A stretch of DNA of 64,000 nucleotides from Demequina aestuarii (GCF_000975095.1 NZ_BBRD01000001.1:1383467-1447466); one strand, 5' to 3'; counted from the stretch's first letter, positions 42,030-51,440 are shown. Notes: generated from the letters alone by a model not told the origin. Numbers and translations are program-made.

Positions 42030-43478
42030 GTGATAGGGAGACGAGTAAGGCGCACAGTCAGGCGAGCGAGGCGGTTCGTGGCACGGGCCGTGAGGGCCGT
42101 GCAGGATCGAACCCTCGGCCGCTGGTACTACATGCGGCTTCCGCTCGATCCGAACCTGGTGGTGTACACGACGCTCTGGCACCGCGCACCGCGGGGCAAC
42201 CCCCTGGCGATCTACCGCAAGCAGCTCGAACTCGCGCCTCACCTGAGGGCGGTGTGGATCGTCCGCAAGCAGGACCTTCACCTGGTCCCCGAGGGGATCG
42301 ACTACGTCACTCCCCGCACCTTGGGGTACCTGCGGGTGATCGCCACCGCGTCGTACTTCGTCGACGACGCGAACCCCCATTGGAGCCTTCCGGCCCGCGA
42401 CGGCCAACGATACGTCCAGACCCACCACGGGACCGCCCTGAAGTACATGGGCGCCGACAGGCACTACTCCGGCAAGCGCCCCTCCGACGAGACCATCGTC
42501 ACGATGCACCGCCGCTGCCAGCGATGGACGCACAGCCTCACCACGAGCCCGTACCTCACCGAGGTGTGGGAGCGGGCCTACCACAGCGGCTGCGTCCAGC
42601 TCGAGGTCGGCTTCCCGCGCAACGACGTCCTGCTCGCCGCGACGGACGCGGATCGCGTCGCGGCCCGCGCGCGCCTGGGTCTGCGCGAGGACGAGACCGC
42701 GGTGCTGTACATGCCGACGTGGCGAACGCGACGGCGCCCTCGTGAGCAGGACTTCGATCTCGACGTGTTCGCGCGATCACTGCCTGCGGGCACCCGACTG
42801 CTGGTGCGCGACCACTACTACCACGACCGCCGTGGACGCCGCCTCATCCCAGAACAGGTCATCGACGTCTCGACCGGCGGCGAAGTGGAAGACCTGTACC
42901 TGGCGGCCGACGTGCTGCTCACCGACTACTCGTCGGCGATGTTCGACTACGCCCTGCTCGACAAGCCGATCGTGCTGCTGTGCGAGGACTGGGACGACTA
43001 CCGCTGGTCCAGGGGGGCCTACTTCGACATCACGGCCGATGCGCCCGGACCGGTGGCGCTGACCGCCGTCGACCTCGTGGACATCATCGGCTCGGGCTCA
43101 TACGCCGCGCCCGAGCACGTCGCGCGCCGCGCGTCCTTCCGAGAGCGGTTCGCCACGTTCGAGCGCGGCAACGCCTCCGAGATCGTCGTGCGGGTCGTGC
43201 TGCTCGGAGAGGACCCCACTCCGTACACCGGCACCGGCTATGCCGATGCCCACCCCGGGGGGTGGACGTCCCATCCCCGGGTGGCCCACCCCGAGAACCC
43301 GGCGCGCGAGCAGCGGCTCGCTCCCCTGGGAGCTCCGCGAGCCTCGACGTCCGTGCTGCCTCAGGGCCAGCAGGTCGCCGAGGACGACGTGCCGTCTGCC
43401 CCCTCGTCGCCGTCAGCCGAGCCCATCTCAGAGACGCTCACGGTGACGCAGCGCACCCCTCCGGGCGGCGATCGCTAG
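42030..43478 (+). CDS. CDP-glycerol glycerophosphotransferase family protein
   Basis: 482 residues, TagB/TagF-type GT-B enzyme expected to transfer glycerol phosphate from CDP-glycerol to a lipid-linked or polymer acceptor at the inner membrane face. Conserved pieces are TWHGTALK-like THHGTALKYMG, TWR in LYMPTWRTRRRP, and VLLTDYSSAMFDYALLDKPIVL, the CDP-glycerol site. A basic N-terminus (RRVRRTVRRARR) may bind membrane. The last 90 residues are Pro/Ser/Ala-rich and look disordered. Paired with tagD it suggests a teichoic-acid-like polymer. It overlaps pfkA by four bases, tail to tail. Confidence 0.88.
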   Translation: MIGRRVRRTVRRARRFVARAVRAVQDRTLGRWYYMRLPLDPNLVVYTTLWHRAPRGNPLAIYRKQLELAPHLRAVWIVRKQDLHLVPEGIDYVTPRTLGYLRVIATASYFVDDANPHWSLPARDGQRYVQTHHGTALKYMGADRHYSGKRPSDETIVTMHRRCQRWTHSLTTSPYLTEVWERAYHSGCVQLEVGFPRNDVLLAATDADRVAARARLGLREDETAVLYMPTWRTRRRPREQDFDLDVFARSLPAGTRLLVRDHYYHDRRGRRLIPEQVIDVSTGGEVEDLYLAADVLLTDYSSAMFDYALLDKPIVLLCEDWDDYRWSRGAYFDITADAPGPVALTAVDLVDIIGSGSYAAPEHVARRASFRERFATFERGNASEIVVRVVLLGEDPTPYTGTGYADAHPGGWTSHPRVAHPENPAREQRLAPLGAPRASTSVLPQGQQVAEDDVPSAPSSPSAEPISETLTVTQRTPPGGDR

Positions 43479-44494
43479 AGGCTCCACGCCGTGCGGAGGA
43501 GTTCCTCAGGCACGTACTTGGTCTTGCCGGACATCGCGGAGAACTCCGTCATCTCAATGCTCTCGCCGCGCAGGGCGGTGAACGTCCCGAAGTTGCGGGT
43601 CGCCACCGCGTCGATCGCGGCCACGCCGAACCGTGTGGCGAGCAGTCTGTCTGCGGCCGTGGGCACACCGCCGCGCTGCACGTAGCCGAGCACGGTGAGA
43701 CGCGACGGGAATCCCGTCACGCGCTCGATCGCACGCGTGACCTGTGCGCCCACCTGGCCCGCGATGGGGTTGCCCTTCTCGTCGAGCGTGTCAGAGGCGT
43801 TCCACTCGCTGCCCTCGGCGGGAACGGCGCCCTCGGCGACCGCCACGATGGAGAAATCCTTGTAGCGGTGACGATGACGGATCTTCTTGCCGATGGTCTC
43901 GATGTCGAACGGCGATTCGGGCGCGAGAATGATGTCCGCGCCACCCGCGATACCCGCTGTCACCGCGATCCAGCCGCAGTGCCGTCCCATGAGCTCCACC
44001 ACCATGACGCGGTTGTGCGACTCGGCGGTCGAGTGGAGGCGGTCAATGGCTTCGGTCGCGATCGACACGGCGGTGTCGAAGCCGATGGACGCGTCCGTGC
44101 CCACCACATCGTTGTCGATGGTCTTGGGGATGCCCACCACGGGCACTCCAGAGTCGTGGACCTTCGACGCCGCCTTCAGAGTGCCGTCGCCGCCGATGCA
44201 GATGAGCGCGTCGAGCTTCTCGTCCTCCACGGTCTGGTGAACCGCTTCGATGCCGCCCTTGACCTTGTGGGGGTGGCACCGTGCGGTGCCCAGCATGGTG
44301 CCTCCATGAACGAGGATGCCGCTGACGTCGTCCCTGGTCAGGGGAACGGCGTCACCGTTGATCACTCCCTCCCAGCCATTGCGGAAGCCCACGACGGACA
44401 TTCCGTGCTCGGCCGTGCCGCGCTTGACGACGGCTCGGATGGCGGCATTGAGGCCGGGGCAGTCCCCACCTCCGGTCAGAATTCCTACGCGCAT
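43475..44494 (-). CDS. pfkA: 6-phosphofructokinase, group III
   Basis: 339 residues. The phosphate-donor positions read GGDGT (Gly, as in ATP-dependent enzymes) and PKTIDND (Lys, as in PPi-dependent enzymes), a combination known from actinobacterial group III kinases, most likely ATP-dependent. GLNAAIRAVV and MGRHCGWIA are also typical. ATG at 44494 has GGAGAAC upstream. It commits fructose 6-phosphate to glycolysis; the other glycolytic genes are about 20 kb away in the same window. Confidence 0.93.
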   Translation of the reverse strand: MRVGILTGGGDCPGLNAAIRAVVKRGTAEHGMSVVGFRNGWEGVINGDAVPLTRDDVSGILVHGGTMLGTARCHPHKVKGGIEAVHQTVEDEKLDALICIGGDGTLKAASKVHDSGVPVVGIPKTIDNDVVGTDASIGFDTAVSIATEAIDRLHSTAESHNRVMVVELMGRHCGWIAVTAGIAGGADIILAPESPFDIETIGKKIRHRHRYKDFSIVAVAEGAVPAEGSEWNASDTLDEKGNPIAGQVGAQVTRAIERVTGFPSRLTVLGYVQRGGVPTAADRLLATRFGVAAIDAVATRNFGTFTALRGESIEMTEFSAMSGKTKYVPEELLRTAWSL

Positions 44495-44540
44495 GTTCTC
44501 CAGCCTTGGTTTCTTCGGCAAGCTTGGTTCGTCAGCAAGC

Positions 44541-47195
44541 CTAGTGTCCGGCCGCGCGCCAATCCGACCCCTTGCCGACGTTGACGTCGAGGGGCACAGA
44601 CAGGTCGCCGGCGGCGTGCATCTGTTCGGTCAGTATCGCCTCGACCGCGTCCTGCTCTCCGGCTGCGACCTCGACTACCAGTTCATCGTGCACCTGCAGG
44701 AGCTGCCGGGACGCAAGACCTTGGTCCCTGAGCGCCGCATCGACGCCGAGCATCGCCTTCTTGATGAGGTCTGCAGCGCTGCCCTGGATGGGAGCGTTGA
44801 GAGCGACTCGCTCCGCCATGTCGCGACGCTGCCTGTTCGTCGAGGTGAGGTCGGGAATGTAGCGGCGGCGCCCGAGGATGGTCTCGGTGTATCCGACCTC
44901 GCGCGCCTGGTCCACGACAGTGCGCAGGTAGTCGCGCACACCGCCGAACCGCGCGAAGTAGTCGTCCATCATCGCCTGAGCCTCGCCCACCGGCACGGAC
45001 AGCTGGCGCGCGAGGCCGAACGACGACAGCCCATAGGCCAGCCCGTAGCTCATCGCCTTGACCTTCGACCGCATCTCAGGAGTGACGTCCCCCGGCTCCA
45101 CCCCGAACACCCGTGCGCCCACGAACCGGTGGAGGTCCTCCCCCGCCCGGAACGCCTCGATCAGTCCCTCGTCACCGCTGAGGTGAGCCATGATGCGCAT
45201 CTCGATCTGGCTGTAGTCGGCGGTGACCAGCGTCTCGTATCCCTGGCCCACGACGAATGCCTCGCGGATCCGATGACCTTCCTCGGTGCGGATCGGGATG
45301 TTCTGCAGATTCGGGTCCTTCGAGCTGAGCCGGCCCGTCGACGCCACCACCTGGGAGAACGTGGTGTGGATGCGTCCGTCCTCACGCACGGCCTGCGCGA
45401 GGGTCTCGATGATCTGGCCGAGCTTGGCGGCGTCGCGGTGTGCCAGCAGCGCCTCGAGGAACGGGTGCGGGCTCTTCGCCTGCAGATCGGCGAGCGACGA
45501 CGCATCCGTCGAGTAGCCGGTCTTGATCTTCTTGGTCTTGGGCATGCCGAGCCGCTCGAACAGCACCTCCTGCAACTGCTTGGGCGAGCCCAGGTTGACC
45601 TCGCCGCCGATGGCCTCGTAGGCCTGCGCGGCGGCGTGGTCCGCGCGTTCACGCGCGCCGTCGGCGCGCTCGCCCAGCCTCGTCTGGTCGACCGCGATCC
45701 CCGCGTGCTCCATCCGGGCCAGGACACCGATCAGCGGGATCTCCACCTCCCGGTACAGGGTCGTCATGCCGCGCCGCTCGATCTCGGCATCCAGCTCGGC
45801 GGCGAGTCGGCCGACGTGAGCCGCCGTCACGCCCGCAGCGTGTGCCGCGGAGGCATCGAGGCCGAGATCGAGCTCGTCGCCCGCAGCGCCGCCGGTCGTC
45901 GTCACGCCCAGGTAGCGCTGCAGCACAGAAGCGAGATCGAACCCCCGCTGGTCGGCATTCACGAGGAAGGCACCCACCTGCGTGTCGCCGGCGATGCCCG
46001 CGAGGTCGATGCCGCGCGCCATGAGCGCGTGCCAGCCATCCTTGGCCCCATGGAGGGTCTTGGCGGCCGCTTCGTCCTCGAGCCACGCTCGCAGCGAGGC
46101 CTCCTCGGCCGCGCTCAGCGCCGTGAGGTCGATCCCCCAGGCCCCGTCGCCGGCACTCACGCCGATCGCCCACGCGTCCGCATCGGCCCCCGTGCGCCCC
46201 TCGACGTGAAGTGACACTGGTCCGGCGAGGCCGGTCACGGCCGCCACAGCGCCCTCGGTGACGACCTCGACCTCGTCGGGCTCCTCGGGCACGTCCTCGG
46301 CGGAGTCCGAGGTGACGAGCGGCAGCAGGCGCTCCCTCAGCGACCGGAACTGCAAGGCGTCGCAGACCTGGTGCACGGCCACCGCATCGGCGCCTCGATA
46401 CTCAAGGTCCGCCACGGTGAGGGGCACCTCGAGATCGGTCAACAGGTGGTTGAGCTCCCTGTTGAGCCTGACCTGCTCCACGTGGTCGCGCAGACTCTGC
46501 CCCGCCTTGCCCGGGACATCCTCGGCGTTGTCGAGGATGCCCTCGAGACCTCCGTAGATGCCGATCCACTTGGCGGCAGTCTTGGGTCCCACGCCCGGAA
46601 CGCCGGGCAGGTTGTCGCTGGTCTCCCCGACGAGTGCCGCCAGGTCGGGGTACTGATCGGACCTCACCCCGTACTTCTCCACCACCGCATCGGGCGTGAA
46701 GCGCACCAGATCAGACACGCCTTTGCGCGGATACAGCAGGGTGACGTCCTCGGTCACGAGCTGAATCGTGTCGCGATCTCCCGAGACCACCAGGACGCGC
46801 ATCCCTGCTTCGCGGCCCAGGCGCGCGTACGTGGCGAGGAGGTCGTCCGCCTCGTAGCGCTCCTTGTCGACCGCCGCGATCCCGAGCGCGTCGAGGACCT
46901 CGCGAATGAGCGGCACCTGCGGCTCGAACTCTGGGGGCGTGGCATCGCGGGTGCCCTTGTAGGAGGGAAGACGCTCCGTGCGGAACGTTCCGCCGGGAAG
47001 GTCGAACGCCACCGCAGCGTGCGTGGGCGCGTGCTCCTTCATGAGCGTCGCGAGCATCGACGCGAACCCGTAGACGGCGTTGGTCGGCACCCCCGTCGAC
47101 GTCGCGAAGTTCTCGACCGGGAGGGCGAAGAAGGCGCGAAACGCCATCGAGAATCCGTCGATCAGCAGCAGTGTCGGTCGGCTGGAGTCGTTCAC
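44541..47195 (-). CDS. polA: DNA polymerase I
   Basis: 884 residues: 5'-3' flap nuclease domain (1-300 or so; GDRDTIQLV and GVPGVGPKTAAKWI), a 3'-5' exonuclease-like domain without the catalytic Asp-Glu motif (the DTETDS position reads HVEG), and a family A polymerase domain with motif A VTADYSQIEMRIMAHLS, motif B RSKVKAMSYGLAYG and motif C QVHDELVVEV. Loss of proofreading is usual in actinobacteria. The GTG start has TAGGTT six bases upstream and no Shine-Dalgarno. Confidence 0.97.
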   Translation of the reverse strand: MNDSSRPTLLLIDGFSMAFRAFFALPVENFATSTGVPTNAVYGFASMLATLMKEHAPTHAAVAFDLPGGTFRTERLPSYKGTRDATPPEFEPQVPLIREVLDALGIAAVDKERYEADDLLATYARLGREAGMRVLVVSGDRDTIQLVTEDVTLLYPRKGVSDLVRFTPDAVVEKYGVRSDQYPDLAALVGETSDNLPGVPGVGPKTAAKWIGIYGGLEGILDNAEDVPGKAGQSLRDHVEQVRLNRELNHLLTDLEVPLTVADLEYRGADAVAVHQVCDALQFRSLRERLLPLVTSDSAEDVPEEPDEVEVVTEGAVAAVTGLAGPVSLHVEGRTGADADAWAIGVSAGDGAWGIDLTALSAAEEASLRAWLEDEAAAKTLHGAKDGWHALMARGIDLAGIAGDTQVGAFLVNADQRGFDLASVLQRYLGVTTTGGAAGDELDLGLDASAAHAAGVTAAHVGRLAAELDAEIERRGMTTLYREVEIPLIGVLARMEHAGIAVDQTRLGERADGARERADHAAAQAYEAIGGEVNLGSPKQLQEVLFERLGMPKTKKIKTGYSTDASSLADLQAKSPHPFLEALLAHRDAAKLGQIIETLAQAVREDGRIHTTFSQVVASTGRLSSKDPNLQNIPIRTEEGHRIREAFVVGQGYETLVTADYSQIEMRIMAHLSGDEGLIEAFRAGEDLHRFVGARVFGVEPGDVTPEMRSKVKAMSYGLAYGLSSFGLARQLSVPVGEAQAMMDDYFARFGGVRDYLRTVVDQAREVGYTETILGRRRYIPDLTSTNRQRRDMAERVALNAPIQGSAADLIKKAMLGVDAALRDQGLASRQLLQVHDELVVEVAAGEQDAVEAILTEQMHAAGDLSVPLDVNVGKGSDWRAAGH

Positions 47196-47201
47196 TGTGC
47201 C

Positions 47202-47207
47202 AACCTA
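47202..47207 (-). promoter_or_regulatory. -10 hexamer TAGGTT, leaderless start of polA
   Basis: TAGGTT on the minus strand, six bases before the GTG at 47195. It shares the short divergent spacer with the thioesterase gene. Confidence 0.5.
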
Positions 47208-47213
47208 TCCCCT

Positions 47214-47627
47214 ATGACTGACAACGACGACGTGTCATTCGAGGCTGTGGTGGCCGGCACTCTCATGGAGCGCATGGGCATCACTGTCGACTCCGTCACG
47301 GCGGATCGGGCTGAAGGCTCGATGCCCGTGGCGGGCAACACCCAGCCCTACGGCCTTCTTCACGGCGGGGCCTCGGCGGTGCTCGCCGAGACCCTGGGCT
47401 CCTTCGCCGCGATGGCCCATGCCTCACCCGCTGGCATCGCTGTCGGCATCGAGCTGAACATCACTCACCACCGCTCGGCGAGGGACGGCGTCGTACGCGG
47501 CGTCGCCACTGCGCTGCACCGTGGCCGCACCATCGCCACCTACGAGATCGCAATCACAGACGAATCGGGCAGACCTGTCGCAACGGCGCGGCTTACCTGC
47601 TCCATTCGTCAAAATTCCGCCACATAG
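47214..47627 (+). CDS. PaaI-type hotdog thioesterase
   Basis: 137 residues. MGITVDSVTADRAEGSMPV, then QPYGLLHGGASAVLAETLGS (HGG motif with the catalytic Asp position replaced by glutamate in LAE), then NITHHRSARDG. The family hydrolyses aromatic or hydroxybenzoyl-CoA thioesters; the substrate here is unknown. It is divergent from polA, 18 bases between starts. In other actinobacteria a thioesterase is commonly found next to polA. Confidence 0.88.
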   Translation: MTDNDDVSFEAVVAGTLMERMGITVDSVTADRAEGSMPVAGNTQPYGLLHGGASAVLAETLGSFAAMAHASPAGIAVGIELNITHHRSARDGVVRGVATALHRGRTIATYEIAITDESGRPVATARLTCSIRQNSAT

Positions 47628-47677
47628 CCGAAACATGCATGGCGTATGTTGATGGAATCCTGACGAGGAGGGGATCC

Positions 47678-48820
47678 TTGACGAAGAGAATCGACCGACG
47701 CGCGGTGATGCGCGCTGTGATCGTGTTCGTCCTTGCTGTTGCCGCTTTCTCCGCACTGTCGACGCTCGGCTCCACAGCTGCTGCCGCCGACGCCACGGAC
47801 GTCGCCACCTCAGTGGTCGCTGCCGATGCGGTCAACTCCGACACAGTGACGGCCGACGCGGCGGTGGACGAGGAGGATGCCGGCGGCACGACAGGCCTGG
47901 GCACGAACCGAATCGCACAGAACGTCTTCAACGGGATCGTGTTCGGGCTGCTGCTCGCACTCGCCTCGGTGGGACTCTCACTGATCTACGGCACTACGGG
48001 ACTCAGCAACTTCGCGCACGGCGAGCAGGTATCGCTCGGCGCGATGCTGGCCTACTTCTTCGCCACGCAGGAACCGGTCTCGATCCCGCTGGTCCCGGTG
48101 GAGTTCACCATCGGCTGGCCTCTCTGGCTTGCGTCGATCGCGGCGATCGCCGTCGCGGGCGCCACCGGCTGGCTTCAGGATCGCTTCATGTGGGCGAAGC
48201 TGCGCAAGCGCGGCGTCAAGACCGTTCAGCAGATGATCGTCTCGATCGGCTTCTCGCTGGCACTGCTGAACTTCCTGCAGTGGTGGATCGGTCCCGACCG
48301 TCTCCGGGTGAGCACGGCGATCGAGGAGCGCAAGCAGATCGGTCCCATCCAGCTCGGCGACACGACCACGATGTCGATCGGCATCGCCGTCGTGGCACTG
48401 CTCGCCGTCGGCTACTTCCTGTTGCGCACTCGCCTGGGACGCGCGACTCGCGCAGTCTCGGACAACCCGGCGCTGGCCGCGGCCTCAGGCATCAAGGTGG
48501 ACGGCATCATCCGCCTCGTGTGGGTCATGGCCACCAGCCTGGCCGCACTCGGAGGCATCCTGCTGGCGCTGTACGACTCCGGCACCAAGTTCGACACCGG
48601 CGCCAAGCTGCTGCTGCTGATGTTCGCCGCCGTCACGCTGGGTGGCCTGGGCCAGCCGTTCGGTGCACTCGTCGGCTCGCTCGTCATCGGCGTGGTGGTC
48701 GAGACCTCGACGCTGTGGCTCGGCCCCGACCTCAAGTACGCGACGGCTCTCGCCATCCTCATCCTGGTGCTGCTGGTGAGACCGCAAGGAATTCTGGGAC
48801 GAGCGGAGAGGGTGGGTTAG
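47678..48820 (+). CDS. livH: Branched-chain amino acid ABC transporter permease LivH
   Basis: 380 residues. The TTG at 47678 is chosen because GAGGAGGGG lies a few bases upstream, whereas an ATG at 47639 has no ribosome-binding site. Unlike typical LivH of about 290 residues, it begins with a hydrophobic segment (residues 10-30), then an Ala/Thr/Asp-rich stretch to about residue 75, and only then the conserved permease with GLLLALASVGLSLIYGTTGL and SNFAHGEQVSLGAM. RPQGILGR closes the protein. It heads livH-livM-livG-livF. Confidence 0.92.
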   Translation: MTKRIDRRAVMRAVIVFVLAVAAFSALSTLGSTAAAADATDVATSVVAADAVNSDTVTADAAVDEEDAGGTTGLGTNRIAQNVFNGIVFGLLLALASVGLSLIYGTTGLSNFAHGEQVSLGAMLAYFFATQEPVSIPLVPVEFTIGWPLWLASIAAIAVAGATGWLQDRFMWAKLRKRGVKTVQQMIVSIGFSLALLNFLQWWIGPDRLRVSTAIEERKQIGPIQLGDTTTMSIGIAVVALLAVGYFLLRTRLGRATRAVSDNPALAAASGIKVDGIIRLVWVMATSLAALGGILLALYDSGTKFDTGAKLLLLMFAAVTLGGLGQPFGALVGSLVIGVVVETSTLWLGPDLKYATALAILILVLLVRPQGILGRAERVG

Positions 48821-48823
48821 CGC

Positions 48824-49798
48824 ATGGACATCTTGGTCAGCATCCTGCGCGAGGCGATCGCGCCGACGACTGCCGCATTCGCGCTCGCCGCGATCGGCCT
48901 CAACTTCCACTTCGGCATGACCGGCCTGCTGAACATGGGACAGGCCGGATTCATGCTGCTCGGCATGTACGGGTACGCCATCACCGCTCGCGAGGGCGGG
49001 CCGATCTGGCTCGGCGTGCTCGTGGCGATCGCGTTGGCCGTGGTCTTCGCCGTCGTGCTGGGATGGCCCACGCTGAAACTGAGAGGCGACTACCTCGCCA
49101 TCGTGACCATCGCGGCAGCGGAGATGATCCGATACGTGGGACGCTCGCAGAACCTGAACTCGCTGACGGGCGCCTCGACAGGCATTCGCGGCAACGAGTT
49201 CAAGGGCTCCTTCGAGATGCTCTCGCCGTTCCCTGACCGCATGGTCGAGTTCGGCCCGATCGCGCTCCACGGCTCGCAGTCGACCAGTTGGTGGTTGGCC
49301 CTCGTGGGCTGGAGCCTCGTGGGGCTCATGGTCCTGCTCTTCTGGCGACTGTCTCGCTCGCCGTGGGGACGCGTCCTCAAGGGGGTCCGCGAGGACGAGG
49401 ACGCAGTGCGGTCGCTCGGCAAGAACGTGTACTCGTACAAGATGCAGGCGCTCGTGATCGGCGGTGCCATCGGTGCGCTCGCCGGAATCGTGTGGGCCCT
49501 CGGCGCGTCGGTGCAGCCCGACTCGATGGGCCGTCCCACCACATTCTGGATCTGGACGCTGCTGCTGCTCGGCGGCGCCGCGACCGTGTTCGGTCCGGTG
49601 CTCGGCTCGATCCTGTTCTGGTGCGCGCTCGTCTTCGTGAAGGGCGTAGCGTCTGCGGTCATTCCCGACACTGTTCTCAACACGCAGCAGCTCGAGCCGT
49701 TCTCGCTCACGCTGGTGGGCGTGACGCTGATGTGTCTGGTGATCTTCCGGCCGCAAGGGATTCTGGGCGACAAGAAGGAGCTGGCTTTCCATGACTGA
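48824..49798 (+). CDS. livM: Branched-chain amino acid ABC transporter permease LivM
   Basis: Second permease, 324 residues with eight or nine membrane segments. GLNFHFGMTGLLNMGQAGFM and LRGDYLAIVTIAAAEMIR are the LivM signatures, and RPQGILGDKKE is at the end. It starts three bases after the livH stop, and its end overlaps livG by eight bases. It forms the membrane channel with LivH. Confidence 0.95.
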   Translation: MDILVSILREAIAPTTAAFALAAIGLNFHFGMTGLLNMGQAGFMLLGMYGYAITAREGGPIWLGVLVAIALAVVFAVVLGWPTLKLRGDYLAIVTIAAAEMIRYVGRSQNLNSLTGASTGIRGNEFKGSFEMLSPFPDRMVEFGPIALHGSQSTSWWLALVGWSLVGLMVLLFWRLSRSPWGRVLKGVREDEDAVRSLGKNVYSYKMQALVIGGAIGALAGIVWALGASVQPDSMGRPTTFWIWTLLLLGGAATVFGPVLGSILFWCALVFVKGVASAVIPDTVLNTQQLEPFSLTLVGVTLMCLVIFRPQGILGDKKELAFHD

Positions 49799-50660
49799 CG
49801 ACGTCTTCGCACAGGTTCCCCGCGAGCCGGGAGCGCCCAAACCGGACCCCATCGTGATCGCGGACAAGGTCCATCGTCACTTCGGCGGACTCACCGCCGT
49901 CGACGTCGATCACTTCGAGGTCCAGCGTGGCGCCATCACGGCGCTGATCGGCCCGAACGGCGCCGGGAAGTCCACGTTCTTCAACCTGCTCACCGGCTTC
50001 GACAAGCCGCAGAGGGGCGACTGGCTCTTCAACGGCCACTCTCTCAAGGGCGTCTCTCCGGCCAAGGTCGCACGAGCAGGCAAGGTCCGCACGTTCCAGC
50101 TCACCAAGGCGCTGAGCCGCATGACCGTGATCGAGAACATGCGCCTGGGAGCCTCGGACCAGAGCGGCGAGAACTTCTTCGTGGCGTTCGTCCCAGCGCT
50201 GTGGAAGGCGCGAGAGGAGGAGATCACGGCGAAGGCGCACGTGCTCCTCAAGCGCTTCAAGCTCTACGAGAAGAAGGACGAATTCGCGGGGTCGCTCTCC
50301 GGCGGGCAGCGCAAGCTGCTCGAGATGGCGCGCGCGCTCATGTCCGACCCCGAGATGGTCATGCTCGACGAGCCGATGGCGGGCGTGAACCCTGCCCTCA
50401 CCGAGTCCCTGCTGGACCACATCGTGAAGCTCAAGAACGAGGGCGTCACAGTGCTGTTCGTCGAGCACGACATGCACATGGTGCGCCGCATCTCGGACTG
50501 GGTGGTGGTGATGGCCCAGGGGCAGATCATCGCCGAGGGCCCTCCCGACAGCGTCATGCTGAACCCGCAGGTCCAAGAGGCCTACCTGGGTGCGCACATG
50601 GACGAGGACCTGTCAGAGCCAGCTGCCGTAGACGAGATCAAGAAGGAGGCATCGGAATGA
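49791..50660 (+). CDS. livG: Branched-chain amino acid ABC transporter ATP-binding protein LivG
   Basis: 289 residues. Walker A GPNGAGKST, signature LSGGQRKLLEMARALM, Walker B MVMLDEPMAGVNP and the H-loop VEHDMHMV are intact; GVNPALTESLLDHI is characteristic of LivG. It carries extra residues at both ends compared with E. coli LivG (255 residues). It overlaps livM and livF, indicating coupled translation. Confidence 0.95.
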   Translation: MTDDVFAQVPREPGAPKPDPIVIADKVHRHFGGLTAVDVDHFEVQRGAITALIGPNGAGKSTFFNLLTGFDKPQRGDWLFNGHSLKGVSPAKVARAGKVRTFQLTKALSRMTVIENMRLGASDQSGENFFVAFVPALWKAREEEITAKAHVLLKRFKLYEKKDEFAGSLSGGQRKLLEMARALMSDPEMVMLDEPMAGVNPALTESLLDHIVKLKNEGVTVLFVEHDMHMVRRISDWVVVMAQGQIIAEGPPDSVMLNPQVQEAYLGAHMDEDLSEPAAVDEIKKEASE

Positions 50661-51385
50661 CCGACACTGCACCTCTGCTGATCGCCGACGACATCGTGGC
50701 CGGCTACGTGCCAGGCGTCGACATCCTCAACGGCTGTTCGATGCGCGTCGACGAAGGCGAACTGATCGGCATCATCGGCCCGAACGGCGCCGGCAAGTCG
50801 ACGTTCCTCAAGGCGCTGTTCGGTCTCGTGACCATCACGTCCGGCACGGCAACGTTGGGCGGCGAGGACATCTCGAACAAGCGCGCGGACGAGCTCGTGC
50901 AGATGGGCGTGGGCTTCGTCCCGCAGACCAACAACGTGTTCCCGTCACTGACCATTCGCGAGAACCTCGAGATGGGCGCCTACCAGAACGCCAAGGGATT
51001 CAAGGCGCAGTACGCGCGCGTGATGGACCTGTTCCCCGATCTGTCGTCGCGCGATCACCAGCGTGCCGGGTCGCTCTCGGGCGGCGAGCGCCAGATGGTC
51101 GCGATGGCGCGTGCGCTCATGATGGACCCCAAGGTGCTGCTGCTCGACGAACCCTCCGCGGGTCTGTCGCCGGTGCGCCAGGATGAGACGTTCGTGCGCA
51201 CGCGCGAGATCAACAAGTCCGGCGTCACCATCATCATGGTGGAGCAGAATGCGCGGCGCTGCCTGCAGATCTGCGACCGCGGTTACGTGCTGGACCAGGG
51301 CACGTCCGCATATACGGCCACGGGCCAGGAGCTCCTCAAGGACCCCAAGGTCATCGAGCTGTACTTGGGGACGCTGGGCGCCTAA
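50657..51385 (+). CDS. livF: Branched-chain amino acid ABC transporter ATP-binding protein LivF
   Basis: 242 residues with Walker A GPNGAGKST, signature LSGGERQMVAMARALM, Walker B VLLLDEPSAGLSP and MVEQNARRCL as the H/switch region (Gln in place of the usual Asp-His pair, as is normal for LivF). The ATG at 50657 overlaps the livG stop by four bases and has GGAGG upstream. It ends the operon; a strong hairpin follows 22 bases downstream. Confidence 0.95.
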   Translation: MTDTAPLLIADDIVAGYVPGVDILNGCSMRVDEGELIGIIGPNGAGKSTFLKALFGLVTITSGTATLGGEDISNKRADELVQMGVGFVPQTNNVFPSLTIRENLEMGAYQNAKGFKAQYARVMDLFPDLSSRDHQRAGSLSGGERQMVAMARALMMDPKVLLLDEPSAGLSPVRQDETFVRTREINKSGVTIIMVEQNARRCLQICDRGYVLDQGTSAYTATGQELLKDPKVIELYLGTLGA

Positions 51386-51406
51386 CCGCCCACTGCTCCC
51401 CCGTTC

Positions 51407-51440
51407 CGGACCCCGTCAGCAGCGATGCTGGCGGGGTCCG
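51407..51440 (+). terminator. Hairpin terminator of the livHMGF operon
   Basis: CGGACCCCGTCAGCA (51407-51421) pairs with TGCTGGCGGGGTCCG (51426-51440) apart from one G-U wobble, with a four-base loop. TTGCTGCG follows. Confidence 0.8.

Noticed and set aside
44316..46214. A 632-codon plus-strand frame across polA
   Set aside because: Antisense to the polymerase domain motifs; no family resemblance.
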